Shown here piece by piece: positions 10,340 through 19,189 of a stretch of DNA of 56,398 nt (the stretch's first letter is position 1; every line of letters begins with the position of its first letter). The notes beneath the pieces are model-generated. The model saw only the letters and a program-made list of their open reading frames with translations. It ran no database searches and was not told the origin of the DNA. This stretch comes from Fuerstiella sp. (lineage in GTDB: Bacteria; Planctomycetota; Planctomycetia; Planctomycetales; Planctomycetaceae). Where the stretch lies: the NCBI GenBank assembly GCA_029247265.1, contig JAQWLN010000267.1, positions 1 to 56,398 of the forward strand, read 5' to 3'. The position numbers were made by a program, and so were the translations under genes.

Positions 10340-11734
10340 TCACTCGACGCGTAGAGACTTCAGCATCTGCAGAGTTGTCTCAGTGATCGTCGCGGACGCC
10401 TCTGTCTCCAGATAGCTCCAGCCCAATCGCCAGGTTTCGTAGCCACCAAGAACATGCTGCCGAGGCGTTGGCAGATAACCGCTATACCCATTCGCCAGTG
10501 CAATCACGAAGGTCGTGCGGAAGGGACTGCGACGTTTGATCTCGAGACCAATCTCAGCAAACACTTCACACGGAATCGCCAGGTCGCCCACAGCGATCGT
10601 CTGCAGCTTCAGATTCACGCTTGAAGCACCTTCATGCAGTCGGATAGATTCCTGGGCATAAAGCTCCTCCATCGTCAGTCGTTGTGAATCAGCAGCATTT
10701 TCAACCAGGTGTCGAGCACGTTGTAATTCCGTCTCATCGGGCCGTCGCACACCCAGTTCGATCTCTTGCTCACATGCCCGCAGGGCAGCTTCCTGAACAA
10801 ACCGCACAGAACCGTGCATGCCGTGAACTCGATCCGCGACGATCTCCGCTACAGCCTCCATGCGTTCATACGACACAGCTCGCGGGCGGGGATTCAGAAA
10901 ATCATAGTTGTTGACGTCGCCGCTGGCACCGTTGGACATGATGCGAACGAATTCCCGGCCGCCATTCAGCCGAGTTCCGATTTGTCGCGCAAAGGCGCCA
11001 AAATAGTCCGCCGACAATTGTCCGGGAGCAATTCCGCCTACATAGTGCAGCCCGTAGTTTGCCAGCAATGACAAGGCCGCGCCGTCTGTCGAACGGACAC
11101 TCAGAAATGTGACGTCCGGATCGACCGGACCAGCCGGTCGAATCAAAAGTCCCGTCCCGCGAGGAGGATTCATGCGAACCAGGACGTCCGTGCGCCCAAA
11201 TGGATTCGCTGTCATTGCCTCAGGATTAATGAACCAGCGACGGTTGTTGATTTCATCGGGAGCTGCTGCAACTCCCCATCCGATTTCAACCAGCTGCATG
11301 CGATCGTGTGCAACAATCACCGCTTCCGCGATCTGCTTTGTGAGGTACACAAGATACTACGGATCGGGAGAACACTGCGCGAGGCTTAACGCCGTTGGAG
11401 CCGTGTGAGTATGTGTCGCTGCTGTCAGGATACGTGAACTGGGAATGCCGGTTCTCTGTGACGCTATGTCCTTTGCCTTGTCATGGATGTCCCGTGGAAT
11501 CAGACAGCTGTCAATGATGACAAATGCGAATTGCGTTTTTCCGTCAGCCAGCACAAGGCACCTTGCGTGCAGCCGGTCGTGAACCCCGGTGGCCCTTCGA
11601 TCCTGAAAACCGCCAGTCATGGATATCGGCAGATGCAAAGGAGTAACATCGATTGCTGCAGCCCCGGCCCGAAGCGCCCCGGCTTCGCAACGGGGACTGA
11701 ACAGAACGATCAGCACGATTGGAAAGTATCGCAT
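10340..11734 (-). pseudogene. Neutral/alkaline ceramidase-like protein interrupted by one in-frame amber codon
   Basis: Two open stretches in the same reading frame make one protein of about 464 residues. The upstream part (125 residues from ATG 11734) has a signal peptide and the family opening RAGAAAIDVTP, with the metal-binding THTHTAPT motif near 110. It ends at TAG (11357-11359) after CSPDP. The downstream part continues in frame as YLVYLTKQIAEAV and contains MSNGASGDVNNYDF, the active-site region that is conserved in planctomycete ceramidase-like proteins. Related proteins read straight through here as DPxYL, so the TAG replaces a sense codon and nothing else is missing. Options are a recent nonsense mutation, a sequencing error or readthrough. 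Enzymes of the family hydrolyse the amide bond of ceramides, but many planctomycete members are uncharacterised. UAG is used as a genuine stop by the neighbouring cytochrome gene, which argues against codon reassignment. Confidence 0.8.
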
Positions 11735-12056
11735 TAAGAGTCATCCCAGATACAGGAGGAGAATCCGTGAACGCGGCGCAGCAACACTCCAACCATTCTG
11801 GCCCTTGTGGCCCAGGCATCAACACTGTGCAACAAAACATAACACAGCAGAATGCCCACGATCAACGATCCCTTCGTTTTCAATCGGCGGCAGTGCGCGT
11901 TCACCAGCAACGTGAACATGGGCCGCGAGGCGCGGCAAGACGGTCTAAACCCGAAAATAATCAGCAACGAAATCAGTGGAAATACTAACGCCAGCGGGGG
12001 ACTCCGCTATTCGCGCCGTAACGCGTGGTGGCATCCGACACTCTCTACGCTAGAAT
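11735..12056. other. Intergenic region between divergent ceramidase-like and cytochrome genes
   Basis: About 320 bases that should contain divergent promoters. A minus-strand frame at 11734-11967 (77 residues, one hydrophobic stretch) ends in TAATG overlapping the ceramidase start, but it resembles no family I know and is left unannotated. No repeat or RNA gene is evident. Confidence 0.35.
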
Positions 12057-14888
12057 GTGTTACAGGACGTCACTGTCCTCCTTCCTCCATTTCCCAGCTC
12101 GCCCTGCTATGAAGGCGGCTGTCCTGCCTCACGTTCCTGCCGAATCACTTTGTCTGCCACATCTTCCTTCCGATGTACCACCTGCGGATTTCGTTTCCGA
12201 GTTGAGGATCGATTTCTCGGTCGTATCGTGCGCTGTCCGTCAGACGACTGCGGCACGCGAATTCGCCTGGCCAAATCCAGCACTGACTCTCACTCTCCGG
12301 CGTCGTCGCGTACAGAGTCTGGCCCCGAGAACAAGACAATATCCGGTGCTGGAAGCCAACGTAGCGCTGAAAAACCACCGATGCCTCGGACCACGTCTGC
12401 GAAAAACATCTCCGGCAGTTGCAAACCGGAGTCTCGCGCACCGAAATGGCAATCGAGATTGATTGGTTCTGGTGGGCTGATGTTCGTGATCGTCGGACTC
12501 GCGTTTTTCATAAAAGGCGGAGCCGTCGCCAGTGGTCCTCAGGCATTTGTTCGACGTGATGACTCTTCCGTCGCAATACTCGCGAATCAGCCAGCCCCAA
12601 TCGCACAAGACAGTGAGCAGCAGTTGGCAGCTCAAAAGGCGAAGGAAAACGAGGCCATCCGCAACGAGACTCTGCGGCGCTTGGTTCTGCCGTATTTGAA
12701 CAAATACTGCACGGACTGCCACGGAGCAGATGCGCAGGAAGGAGACATCACGGTTCACGAACTGCGAACAGTCGACCAGTTCCTGAACGAGAGGAAGACC
12801 TGGCAGCGTGTTTATCGAATGATCAATGCCGGTGCAATGCCCCCGGCCGACCACGATCCTCGTCCTGCCACCGACGAACAGCAGAAGGTCGCTGAGTTTC
12901 TCTATGATGAGTTGAATAATTTCGATTGCACACTGGTTTACAATCCCGGGCGACCGGCCGTCCAGCGTCTGAATCGAACAGAATACAACAACACAATCCA
13001 GGACCTGTTTGGCATCGAACTGACGCCGGCTGACAATTTCCCGGCCGATGACGTTGGCGAAGGCTTTGACAACATTGGTGACGTATTGTCGCTGCCCCCG
13101 TTGTTAATGGAAAAGTATCTCAATGCCGCCGAACAGGTCGCCGACGCCGTCATCGACACGACCGACTATTCACGCCCTCTGGAATTCACTTTGCCTGCAG
13201 AGCAGCTGCAGGGGGGCAGTATGTCAGGAGATTCCCGATGGTTGTCGTCCAACGGTGAAATCTTCGGCACCATTGAGCTTCCAGCAACAGGCGAGTATGA
13301 ACTTCGCGTCGTTGCCAGTGCCACCCAGATGGAAAAGGAAAGGGCCAGGTTCGCACTTCGACGTGGAAAAGATCTGCTGGGCGAATTTGATGTGCAGAAG
13401 CACAAGACGGACGAGACGTTTCTGCATCGCATCAAGCTGGAAGCGGGAAGTATTCGAATCGCCACCGCATTTCTGAATGACGCCTACGATCCCGACGCCG
13501 GGAACGATCGAAATTTTGCTGTCCGAAGCATTTCTGTTCACGGCCCCATCGGCGGAGGAGTTGTCAACTACGCAGATACTCACAAACGCCTTGTCACTGT
13601 CCGTCCGGGCAAGGATATGGACGTGACGGCAGCCGCGCAAAAAGTACTGCGGCCGGTTCTTGACCGAGCGTTTCGACGACCGGTGTCGGAAGACAAGCTG
13701 GGCCGATATGCTCGACTGGTGCGAGTGACTGTCGACGAAATGGGAGAGACCTATGAAACGGGGTTGTCCATGGCGTTGCAGGCGATTCTGGTCGCTCCTG
13801 AGTTCTTGTTTCGACTGGAAGGCGAGCCGGAACCTGGTCAGTCGGAACGACGATTGGATGACTTCGAACTGGCGTCCCGACTGTCGTATTTTTTATGGAG
13901 CAGTATGCCGGACGAAGAGCTGTTCGAACTCGCGAAACGAAGTGAGCTGGGAAAGCCGGGCACGCTACGGCAACAGGTAGCCAGAATGCTCCACGACGAT
14001 CGTGCCGAAGCATTGGTGGACAATTTTGCCGCGCAATGGCTTAACCTGCGAAACCTGGATAACGTCAGCCTCAACACGGACCTGTTCAAATCCTTCAACG
14101 ACGCACTGCGGGTGGACATGCGACAGGAAACGGAGTTGCTGTTTCGATCCGTTATGCAGGAAGACCGCAGCATTGAAGAGCTACTGTCGTCGGAATTTAC
14201 CTTCGTCAACAAACGCCTGGCCGAGCATTACGGAATCAAAGGTGTCGAGTCGGACGAATTTGAACGAGTTTCGCTTGCCGGCACCAACCGTTCGGGTGTG
14301 CTGACCCACGCCAGCATTCTGACGTTGACCTCCAACCCCGACCGCACCAGCCCTGTCAAACGAGGCAAGTGGGTCATGGAAAACATTTTTGGCGAAGCCC
14401 CGCCGCCACCGCCACCGGGTGTGCCTGAACTGGAAGAAACGGCGAAGGTTTCGCCGGACGCAACATTACGAGAACAGCTGGCGAAGCATCGTGAAGATCC
14501 TGGATGTGCTGCCTGCCATAAACTGATGGATCCTCTCGGTCTGGGATTCGAAAACTTCAACGCCATCGGACAATGGCGGACTGAGGACGAAGGCAAAGCG
14601 ATTGATGCCGCGGGCAGCCTGCCGTCGGGAGAGAACTTTGACGGGCCACTGCAGTTGATCTCAATCGTGCGCAGCCGACGAGAAGATTTTTTTCGCACAA
14701 TGTCCGAAAAAATGTTAGTCTACGCAGTTGGGCGTGGAGCCGAGTATTATGACAAATGTGCCGTTGATCAGTGTCTGAAACTGCTGCATCAACGCGGCAA
14801 TCGGTTCTCAGCATTGGTTGAGGCCATCGTTCTTTCCGATCCTTTCCTAAAGAAACGTGCACTGACAGAGTCAGTGAAAGAGAATTAG
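12057..14888 (+). CDS. Membrane-anchored zinc-ribbon/cytochrome c protein with DUF1587-DUF1592-DUF1588-DUF1585 domains
   Basis: Up to 943 residues from a GTG at 12057. The sequence that looks native begins at a TTG at 12150 (LSATSSFRC), so the true start is uncertain. Order of features: a Cys4 zinc ribbon (C40, C43, C60, C65 in the longer frame), a Ser/Pro-rich linker, one membrane helix near 137-156, and a heme c site CTDCH at 218-222 in a planctomycete-type cytochrome domain. The DUF1587 motif RLNRTEYNNTIQDL is near 304. DUF1595/DUF1592 follow, then DUF1588 around 749 (NPDRTSPVKRG) with a proline run, and DUF1585 at the end. The cytochrome and DUF part should be outside the cytoplasm and the ribbon inside. 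Proteins of this set are abundant and uncharacterised in planctomycetes and are nearly always followed by a DUF1552 gene, as here 90 bases downstream. A redox role in oxidative attack on organic matter is a common guess. Confidence 0.88.
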   Translation: MLQDVTVLLPPFPSSPCYEGGCPASRSCRITLSATSSFRCTTCGFRFRVEDRFLGRIVRCPSDDCGTRIRLAKSSTDSHSPASSRTESGPENKTISGAGSQRSAEKPPMPRTTSAKNISGSCKPESRAPKWQSRLIGSGGLMFVIVGLAFFIKGGAVASGPQAFVRRDDSSVAILANQPAPIAQDSEQQLAAQKAKENEAIRNETLRRLVLPYLNKYCTDCHGADAQEGDITVHELRTVDQFLNERKTWQRVYRMINAGAMPPADHDPRPATDEQQKVAEFLYDELNNFDCTLVYNPGRPAVQRLNRTEYNNTIQDLFGIELTPADNFPADDVGEGFDNIGDVLSLPPLLMEKYLNAAEQVADAVIDTTDYSRPLEFTLPAEQLQGGSMSGDSRWLSSNGEIFGTIELPATGEYELRVVASATQMEKERARFALRRGKDLLGEFDVQKHKTDETFLHRIKLEAGSIRIATAFLNDAYDPDAGNDRNFAVRSISVHGPIGGGVVNYADTHKRLVTVRPGKDMDVTAAAQKVLRPVLDRAFRRPVSEDKLGRYARLVRVTVDEMGETYETGLSMALQAILVAPEFLFRLEGEPEPGQSERRLDDFELASRLSYFLWSSMPDEELFELAKRSELGKPGTLRQQVARMLHDDRAEALVDNFAAQWLNLRNLDNVSLNTDLFKSFNDALRVDMRQETELLFRSVMQEDRSIEELLSSEFTFVNKRLAEHYGIKGVESDEFERVSLAGTNRSGVLTHASILTLTSNPDRTSPVKRGKWVMENIFGEAPPPPPPGVPELEETAKVSPDATLREQLAKHREDPGCAACHKLMDPLGLGFENFNAIGQWRTEDEGKAIDAAGSLPSGENFDGPLQLISIVRSRREDFFRTMSEKMLVYAVGRGAEYYDKCAVDQCLKLLHQRGNRFSALVEAIVLSDPFLKKRALTESVKEN

Positions 14889-14978
14889 CGTTGCCTCGTC
14901 CCGCAGTACAAAAATCCTCCCACAGCCATATCGGCTGGCCGAATCTCCCTCGGTTTAAGTACAGGTAAGGCGTCACTG

Positions 14979-16304
14979 ATGATATCCAGCTATATTAATC
15001 GCAGAACCGTTCTTCGCGGTACCGGCACGGCGTTGTCGCTGCCGTTCCTCGACATCATGCAACCCGCCTCGGCAGCGTCGAAGGCGACCGCTGCTCCCAC
15101 ACGCATGGCGTTCGTGTTTTTCCCGAACGGCGCCATCATGGACCGCTGGAAACCAGACGGCGAAGGCACTGAGTTTGAGCTGAGTGAAACCCTCAAACCG
15201 CTGCAGGCACACAAGAATGATCTGCTGGTCATGACCGGGCTTACTCAGCATCACGCACGAGCTAACGGTGACGGCGGTGGCGATCACGCTCGCAATGCCA
15301 GTGCATTCCTCACCGGCGCACAACCCAGAAAGACGTCCGGTGCGGACATCGAAGTTGGCATCTCGGCCGATCAGGCCGCTGCAAAGCTGATCGGCGCTCA
15401 AACTCGATTACCGTCACTGGAACTGGGAATCGACCGCGGTCGGAATGCCGGCAACTGCGATTCCGGCTATAGCTGTGCCTATTCCACTAACGTCAGCTGG
15501 AAATCACCAAACACTCCGACCGCGAAGGAAATCAATCCGCGTCTTGCGTTCGAGCGAATCTTTGGCAGTCGGGAAGCCGCTGCTACTCAGGAACGCCGTC
15601 AACGGTTCCGAAAAAGCATTCTGGATTTCGTTTCAGAAGACGCCAGACGCCTGCAGGAAAAGCTCGGTGGAACCGACCGTCAGAAACTGGACGAATACTT
15701 CACCAGCGTTCGTGAAGTCGAGCAGCGCATCGATCGCGCCAATCATTTGCGTCCTGAAGACATTCCTGAAGTCAGCCTTCCGGCCGGTGTGCCGCCTGAG
15801 CTGTCAGAACACCTGCGTCTGATGTACGACATCATGCTGCTGTCTTTTCAGACTGATTCGACAAGAATCGCCACCTTCATGGTTGGCGATGCCGGTTGCA
15901 ATCGAACCTACCGCGAGGTAGACGTAAAAAGTGGTCATCATCAGTTGTCGCATCATCGAAATGATGAGGAGAAGATGGCAGAGATTGCGAAGATCGATAA
16001 GTTCCTGGCAGAACAGTTCTCAGGTTTTCTTGCGAAAATGAAGGCTGTGCAGGAAGGCGACAGCAATCTGCTGGACAACAGTATGATTCTATATGGCAGT
16101 GCGATTTCTGATGCGAACAGGCACGATCATCACGACCTGCCGATTGTTGTGGCCGGTCGGGGCGGAGGAAGTGTGCAAACTGGTCGGGTGGTTCATCACC
16201 CCAATGAAACGCCGCTGAACAACCTGCTGCTGGCAATGGCACAGCGTGTCGGTGCCGACATTGGCGAACTCGGAGACAGCACCGAGCACATGAACCTGTC
16301 GTAA
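14979..16304 (+). CDS. DUF1552 domain protein, Tat-exported
   Basis: 441 residues. The N-terminus has a twin-arginine motif (NRRTVLRG) followed by a hydrophobic stretch ending PASAAS, so Tat export is likely, implying folding or cofactor insertion in the cytoplasm. The family core is recognisable: RMAFVFFPNGAIMDRW, LLVMTGLTQHHA, ASAFLTGAQP, SLELGID and the C-terminal DANRHDHHDLPIVVAG. It is the standard partner of the upstream DUF1592-group cytochrome and is probably cotranscribed with it across the 90-base gap. No activity is established for the family; its fold is related to the DUF1501/sulfatase-like alkaline phosphatase superfamily, which would fit a hydrolytic or metal-dependent role. 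Transcription probably ends at the hairpin at 16346-16371. Confidence 0.9.
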   Translation: MISSYINRRTVLRGTGTALSLPFLDIMQPASAASKATAAPTRMAFVFFPNGAIMDRWKPDGEGTEFELSETLKPLQAHKNDLLVMTGLTQHHARANGDGGGDHARNASAFLTGAQPRKTSGADIEVGISADQAAAKLIGAQTRLPSLELGIDRGRNAGNCDSGYSCAYSTNVSWKSPNTPTAKEINPRLAFERIFGSREAAATQERRQRFRKSILDFVSEDARRLQEKLGGTDRQKLDEYFTSVREVEQRIDRANHLRPEDIPEVSLPAGVPPELSEHLRLMYDIMLLSFQTDSTRIATFMVGDAGCNRTYREVDVKSGHHQLSHHRNDEEKMAEIAKIDKFLAEQFSGFLAKMKAVQEGDSNLLDNSMILYGSAISDANRHDHHDLPIVVAGRGGGSVQTGRVVHHPNETPLNNLLLAMAQRVGADIGELGDSTEHMNLS

Positions 16305-16345
16305 CGCACGGCCAGTTTCTGCGGTATCCAGTGGGGTCCCTCGCC

Positions 16346-16371
16346 AGCGATTATGGTCGCTATTTTTTTTT
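16346..16371 (+). terminator. Intrinsic terminator of the cytochrome/DUF1552 operon
   Basis: Stem AGCGA(T) / (G)TCGCT with a four-to-six base loop, then A and nine T (16363-16371), placed 41 bases after the DUF1552 stop. Unusually, the T tract is followed directly by eight G (16372-16379), giving a T9G8 block. Confidence 0.75.
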
Positions 16372-16560
16372 GGGGGGGGTAACACTCAGGGAACGACGCA
16401 GGCCTTTTTGATTGGCCCGTCCCGCCCCCAACCACGTCTCGAAGCGCGTTCCGTGTCCCCCACATTTTATCCGGATGTTCTTTCCGGTATGCTGGAACGT
16501 CGTGATGACGTTGACCATGGACGGCGTTCCAAAACATTGGCCACTGGAACCATTGAGACG

Positions 16561-17497
16561 ATGCGTACATTTCCTGGTTGCGTGCCGGCCATCTGGCTCA
16601 GTTGTCTGGCCTGTGTTCCCATTGCTGCTGACGATCCCGTAGCTGACGCCCCTTATGTCGCTGTTTTGGGTGTTGCCCAGGACGCAGGTTTCCCACAGGC
16701 CGGATGCCGCAAAAAGTGTTGCCAAGCCGCGTGGAACAACAACGAACTCAGGCGATATGCTGCGTGTCTGGCGATTGTTGACCCGCTGCACGGTCAGCGC
16801 TGGCTGATCGACTGCACACCGGACTTCCGTGAGCAATTGCGTACGCTGGAGCAGCTGGCGCCGAAAAATAGATCTTCGCCCCTCGATGGCATCCTGCTCA
16901 CCCATGCTCACATCGGCCATTACGCCGGCCTGATTCATCTCGGGCGAGAGGTGATGGGCGCGAACGGCGTACCAGTCTACGCCATGCCGGGAATGCGGCG
17001 GTTTCTGGAAGAAAACGACCCATGGGAACAATTGCTCAGACTGGAACAGATCACCATCCAGGAACTCACCGCAGGTCAGCCAGTCAACCTGAACCGACGC
17101 CCTTCCTGGTACCGCATCGCGACGAGTACTCGGAAACCGTCGGCTTCAGCATTCAGGGGCCTTTGCGCACGGTGATCTACATACCGGACATCGACAAATG
17201 GGAACGCTGGGACATCAGCATCGAAGACATCCTTGTCGACGCCGACATCGCCTACCTGGACGGACTTTTTTCGCTGACGGAGAATTGCCCGGACGTGACA
17301 TGTCAAAGATACCGCATCCTTTTGTGACTGAGAGCATGGCGAGGTTCAACAGCCTGTCCGCCGCAGATCGCGACAAAGTGCGGTTCATACATGCTAATCA
17401 CACTAACCCCATTCTTAACCCGTCATCTGCGGCCACGCGTATCGTCAAAGACGCCGGGTACCATGTAGCCGAACAGGGAGAACGGTTTAGATTCTAA
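16561..17497 (+). pseudogene. PqqB-like metallo-beta-lactamase-fold hydrolase, broken by two frameshifts
   Basis: Begins at ATG 16561 with a signal peptide (MRTFPGCVPAIWLSCLACV). The metal motif is LLTHAHIGHYAGL, the HxHxxH box of the MBL fold, and PYVAVLGVAQDAGFPQAGC is the usual opening of the planctomycete PqqB-like family. The reading frame then changes twice. Near 17090-17100 the sequence moves to a second frame that encodes TPFLVPHRDEYSETVGF and IPDIDKWERW. Near 17262-17264 (before ACTTTTTTCGC) it moves to a third frame encoding FFADGELPGRDMSKIPHPF and HANHTNP to the stop at 17497. Both changes equal loss of one base. With both restored, the protein would be about 312 residues and complete, so the damage is recent or an assembly artefact. 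It follows the terminator and seems to be an independent unit. Confidence 0.82.
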
Positions 17498-17562
17498 ACG
17501 CAGGCCGCGTGAAACGCGGCGGCGATGAGTCGCTGCCGACAACTTTGTCGTGCCGCCTGCGT
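17498..17562. repeat. Palindromic element able to fold as a four-way junction
   Basis: An outer 7-bp stem pairs ACGCAGG (17498-17504) with CCTGCGT (17556-17562). Inside it are three successive hairpins: CCGCGT-gaa-ACGCGG (17505-17519), GCGA-tgag-TCGC (17522-17533) and CGACA-actt-TGTCG (17537-17550). The result is cloverleaf-like but lacks tRNA sequence features. It starts on the stop codon of the broken MBL gene, between two convergent genes. A dispersed palindromic repeat or a structured 3' RNA element are both possible. Confidence 0.55.
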
Positions 17563-17589
17563 ACACGTCGCTGCCGCATGCATTTCGTT

Positions 17590-17655
17590 TAACCGCGGGG
17601 GCAACGCCCCGCGCCATGGCGGAAATCCGAAGCGAGGCCGCTGGGCACGCGGTTA
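17590..17655. repeat. REP-like palindromic element, copy A
   Basis: Ends are the inverted repeat TAACCGCG (17590-17597) and CGCGGTTA (17648-17655). Inside is the hairpin GGGGC-AAC-GCCCC (17598-17610). A 15-base core GGGCAACGCCCCGCG (17599-17613) recurs exactly at 21159-21173, and GCGGTTA recurs at nearly the same distance (50 versus 52 bases), so the two are related dispersed elements. It lies between convergent gene ends. Confidence 0.6.
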
Positions 17656-17686
17656 GTCGAAGGACACTGGTTTCGTCGGCTCGTGA

Positions 17687-19129
17687 CTACTCATAGTCGT
17701 TGCCATTCAGACTGTTGATCACAGACCTCCGCCATGCGGTGAGTTCTTTCTGCATCGACAACACACGTTCCGGCTGACTGGCGACCAGATTCTTCGCTTC
17801 CATCGGATCCGTTTTCAGATTGTAGAGTTCAATTGTCACCCTGCCAGACTGCTTCGTTCCGGCGCCGATGTGGTGGAGTTTCCAGGGCCATGCCAGCCAT
17901 GCGGAATGTCCGGACTGTTCGTCATCTGCAAACCGCGTTTTAATCACGGCCGCGTCGGTCACAAGTCGAGCTTCGTCGTGATATTCTTTGCCGGTCTGTT
18001 GAGCGGCCAGTTCTTCTCGCATCCATTTATCACTGGGCGTGGAGATGCCTCCCTGATTCATCTTCCAGAAGCCCATCCCGTTTGGCCGCACGTCCGACTT
18101 GTCGTCGATGACGGACACCAGACTGATGCCATCAAGGACCGGCTGGTGTGCAGGCTCGATGCCCGTTAGTTCCAGAAGCGTGGGATAGATGTCTGTCGTG
18201 TTTGCCGGGATCTGTGTGATACGCGGCTTCTTGATGCGGGCAGGCCATTCAATGATGGCGGGCACTCGGAGCCCTCCCTCGTAGATGGCTCCCTTCTTTG
18301 CACGACCACCGCTGCTGGCCGTTTGTAATCCGCCGTTATCCGACGTGTACCAGAACAGAGTATTATCGCTGACACCCACATCCTTCAGAGCCGTGCGGAG
18401 TTTGCCGACCGCACGGTCCAGACCGGTTATCTCGCCCAGCCAGTGTGCGTTCTTTTGACCTTCGTAGTGGGCCAGATCTTCCGCAGCCGCTCGATGAGGA
18501 CTATGCGGTGAACCGAACCAGACGACCGCCAGGAACGGTTTGGATTCTTCTACCTGTGACTGAATGAACTCAATCGCAGCATCCGCGGCCAGTATGGAAC
18601 TCTCGCCGGGCACTTCGACGGCTTTCCCTTCGTGACTGAGCACGGGATCGTTGTCATAGAAATTGAAGGCGGACAGCCAGTGGTCGAATCCGCTGTTGCC
18701 GGGACTGACCGGGCTGCCCTTCAGCACGGATCCCAGATGCCATTTGCCGAAGTGTCCGGTAACGTAACCTGCCGCCTGCAGACGCTCGGCGACTGTGATT
18801 TCCTGTGGACGCAGCGGTCGGCCCCATGAGAAGCATCCAAACCGATTCGGGTGCCGGCCCGTCATGACGCTGCCGCGCGTCGGTGAACAGACCGGAGCCG
18901 CGGCGTAAAAGTGCTCGAAACGCAGACCGTCAGCTGCCATCGCATCCAGATGAGGAGTCTTCAATAAAGGGTGGCCGTTATATGCCGTATCGCCCCAGCC
19001 CTGGTCATCCGCCATGCACAGCACAATATTGGGCAGGGCCGCGTGAGTCCGGAAAGGAGCCGCCACGGACGCGACGACCAGAACCGCCAATGGCAGCGAA
19101 TTCCTGACTTTCATGAGTTGACACTTCAT
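17687..19129 (-). CDS. Arylsulfatase-family protein
   Basis: 480 residues with a signal peptide ending near FRTHA. The sulfatase core is complete. It has the metal-binding MADDQGWGD (DD at 41-42), the CSPTRGSVMTG motif with C81 to be converted to formylglycine, GKWHLG, the later YTSDNGG and the GGLRVPAII strand. The enzyme should hydrolyse sulfate esters of polysaccharides in the periplasm or outside. The start at 19129 is preceded by AGGA at good spacing; a second ATG five codons later is possible. It lies 60 bases downstream of another sulfatase gene in the same direction and is probably cotranscribed. The formylglycine-generating enzyme it needs is not in the window. Confidence 0.92.
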   Translation of the reverse strand: MKCQLMKVRNSLPLAVLVVASVAAPFRTHAALPNIVLCMADDQGWGDTAYNGHPLLKTPHLDAMAADGLRFEHFYAAAPVCSPTRGSVMTGRHPNRFGCFSWGRPLRPQEITVAERLQAAGYVTGHFGKWHLGSVLKGSPVSPGNSGFDHWLSAFNFYDNDPVLSHEGKAVEVPGESSILAADAAIEFIQSQVEESKPFLAVVWFGSPHSPHRAAAEDLAHYEGQKNAHWLGEITGLDRAVGKLRTALKDVGVSDNTLFWYTSDNGGLQTASSGGRAKKGAIYEGGLRVPAIIEWPARIKKPRITQIPANTTDIYPTLLELTGIEPAHQPVLDGISLVSVIDDKSDVRPNGMGFWKMNQGGISTPSDKWMREELAAQQTGKEYHDEARLVTDAAVIKTRFADDEQSGHSAWLAWPWKLHHIGAGTKQSGRVTIELYNLKTDPMEAKNLVASQPERVLSMQKELTAWRRSVINSLNGNDYE

Positions 19130-19189
19130 CGATGTTCCTGATTCTACCTTTTTCGGATGGGCGATGTCTTTATGACAGGCAGTCGTCGA

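Noticed and set aside
11734-11967. 77-residue minus-strand frame whose TAA overlaps the ceramidase ATG
   Set aside because: The overlap could suggest coupling, but the sequence lacks family resemblance and its hydrophobic part is weak.
17498-17562. tRNA gene
   Set aside because: The fold is cloverleaf-like, but the sizes of the arms, the loop sequences and the absence of a TTC-type loop do not fit a tRNA.
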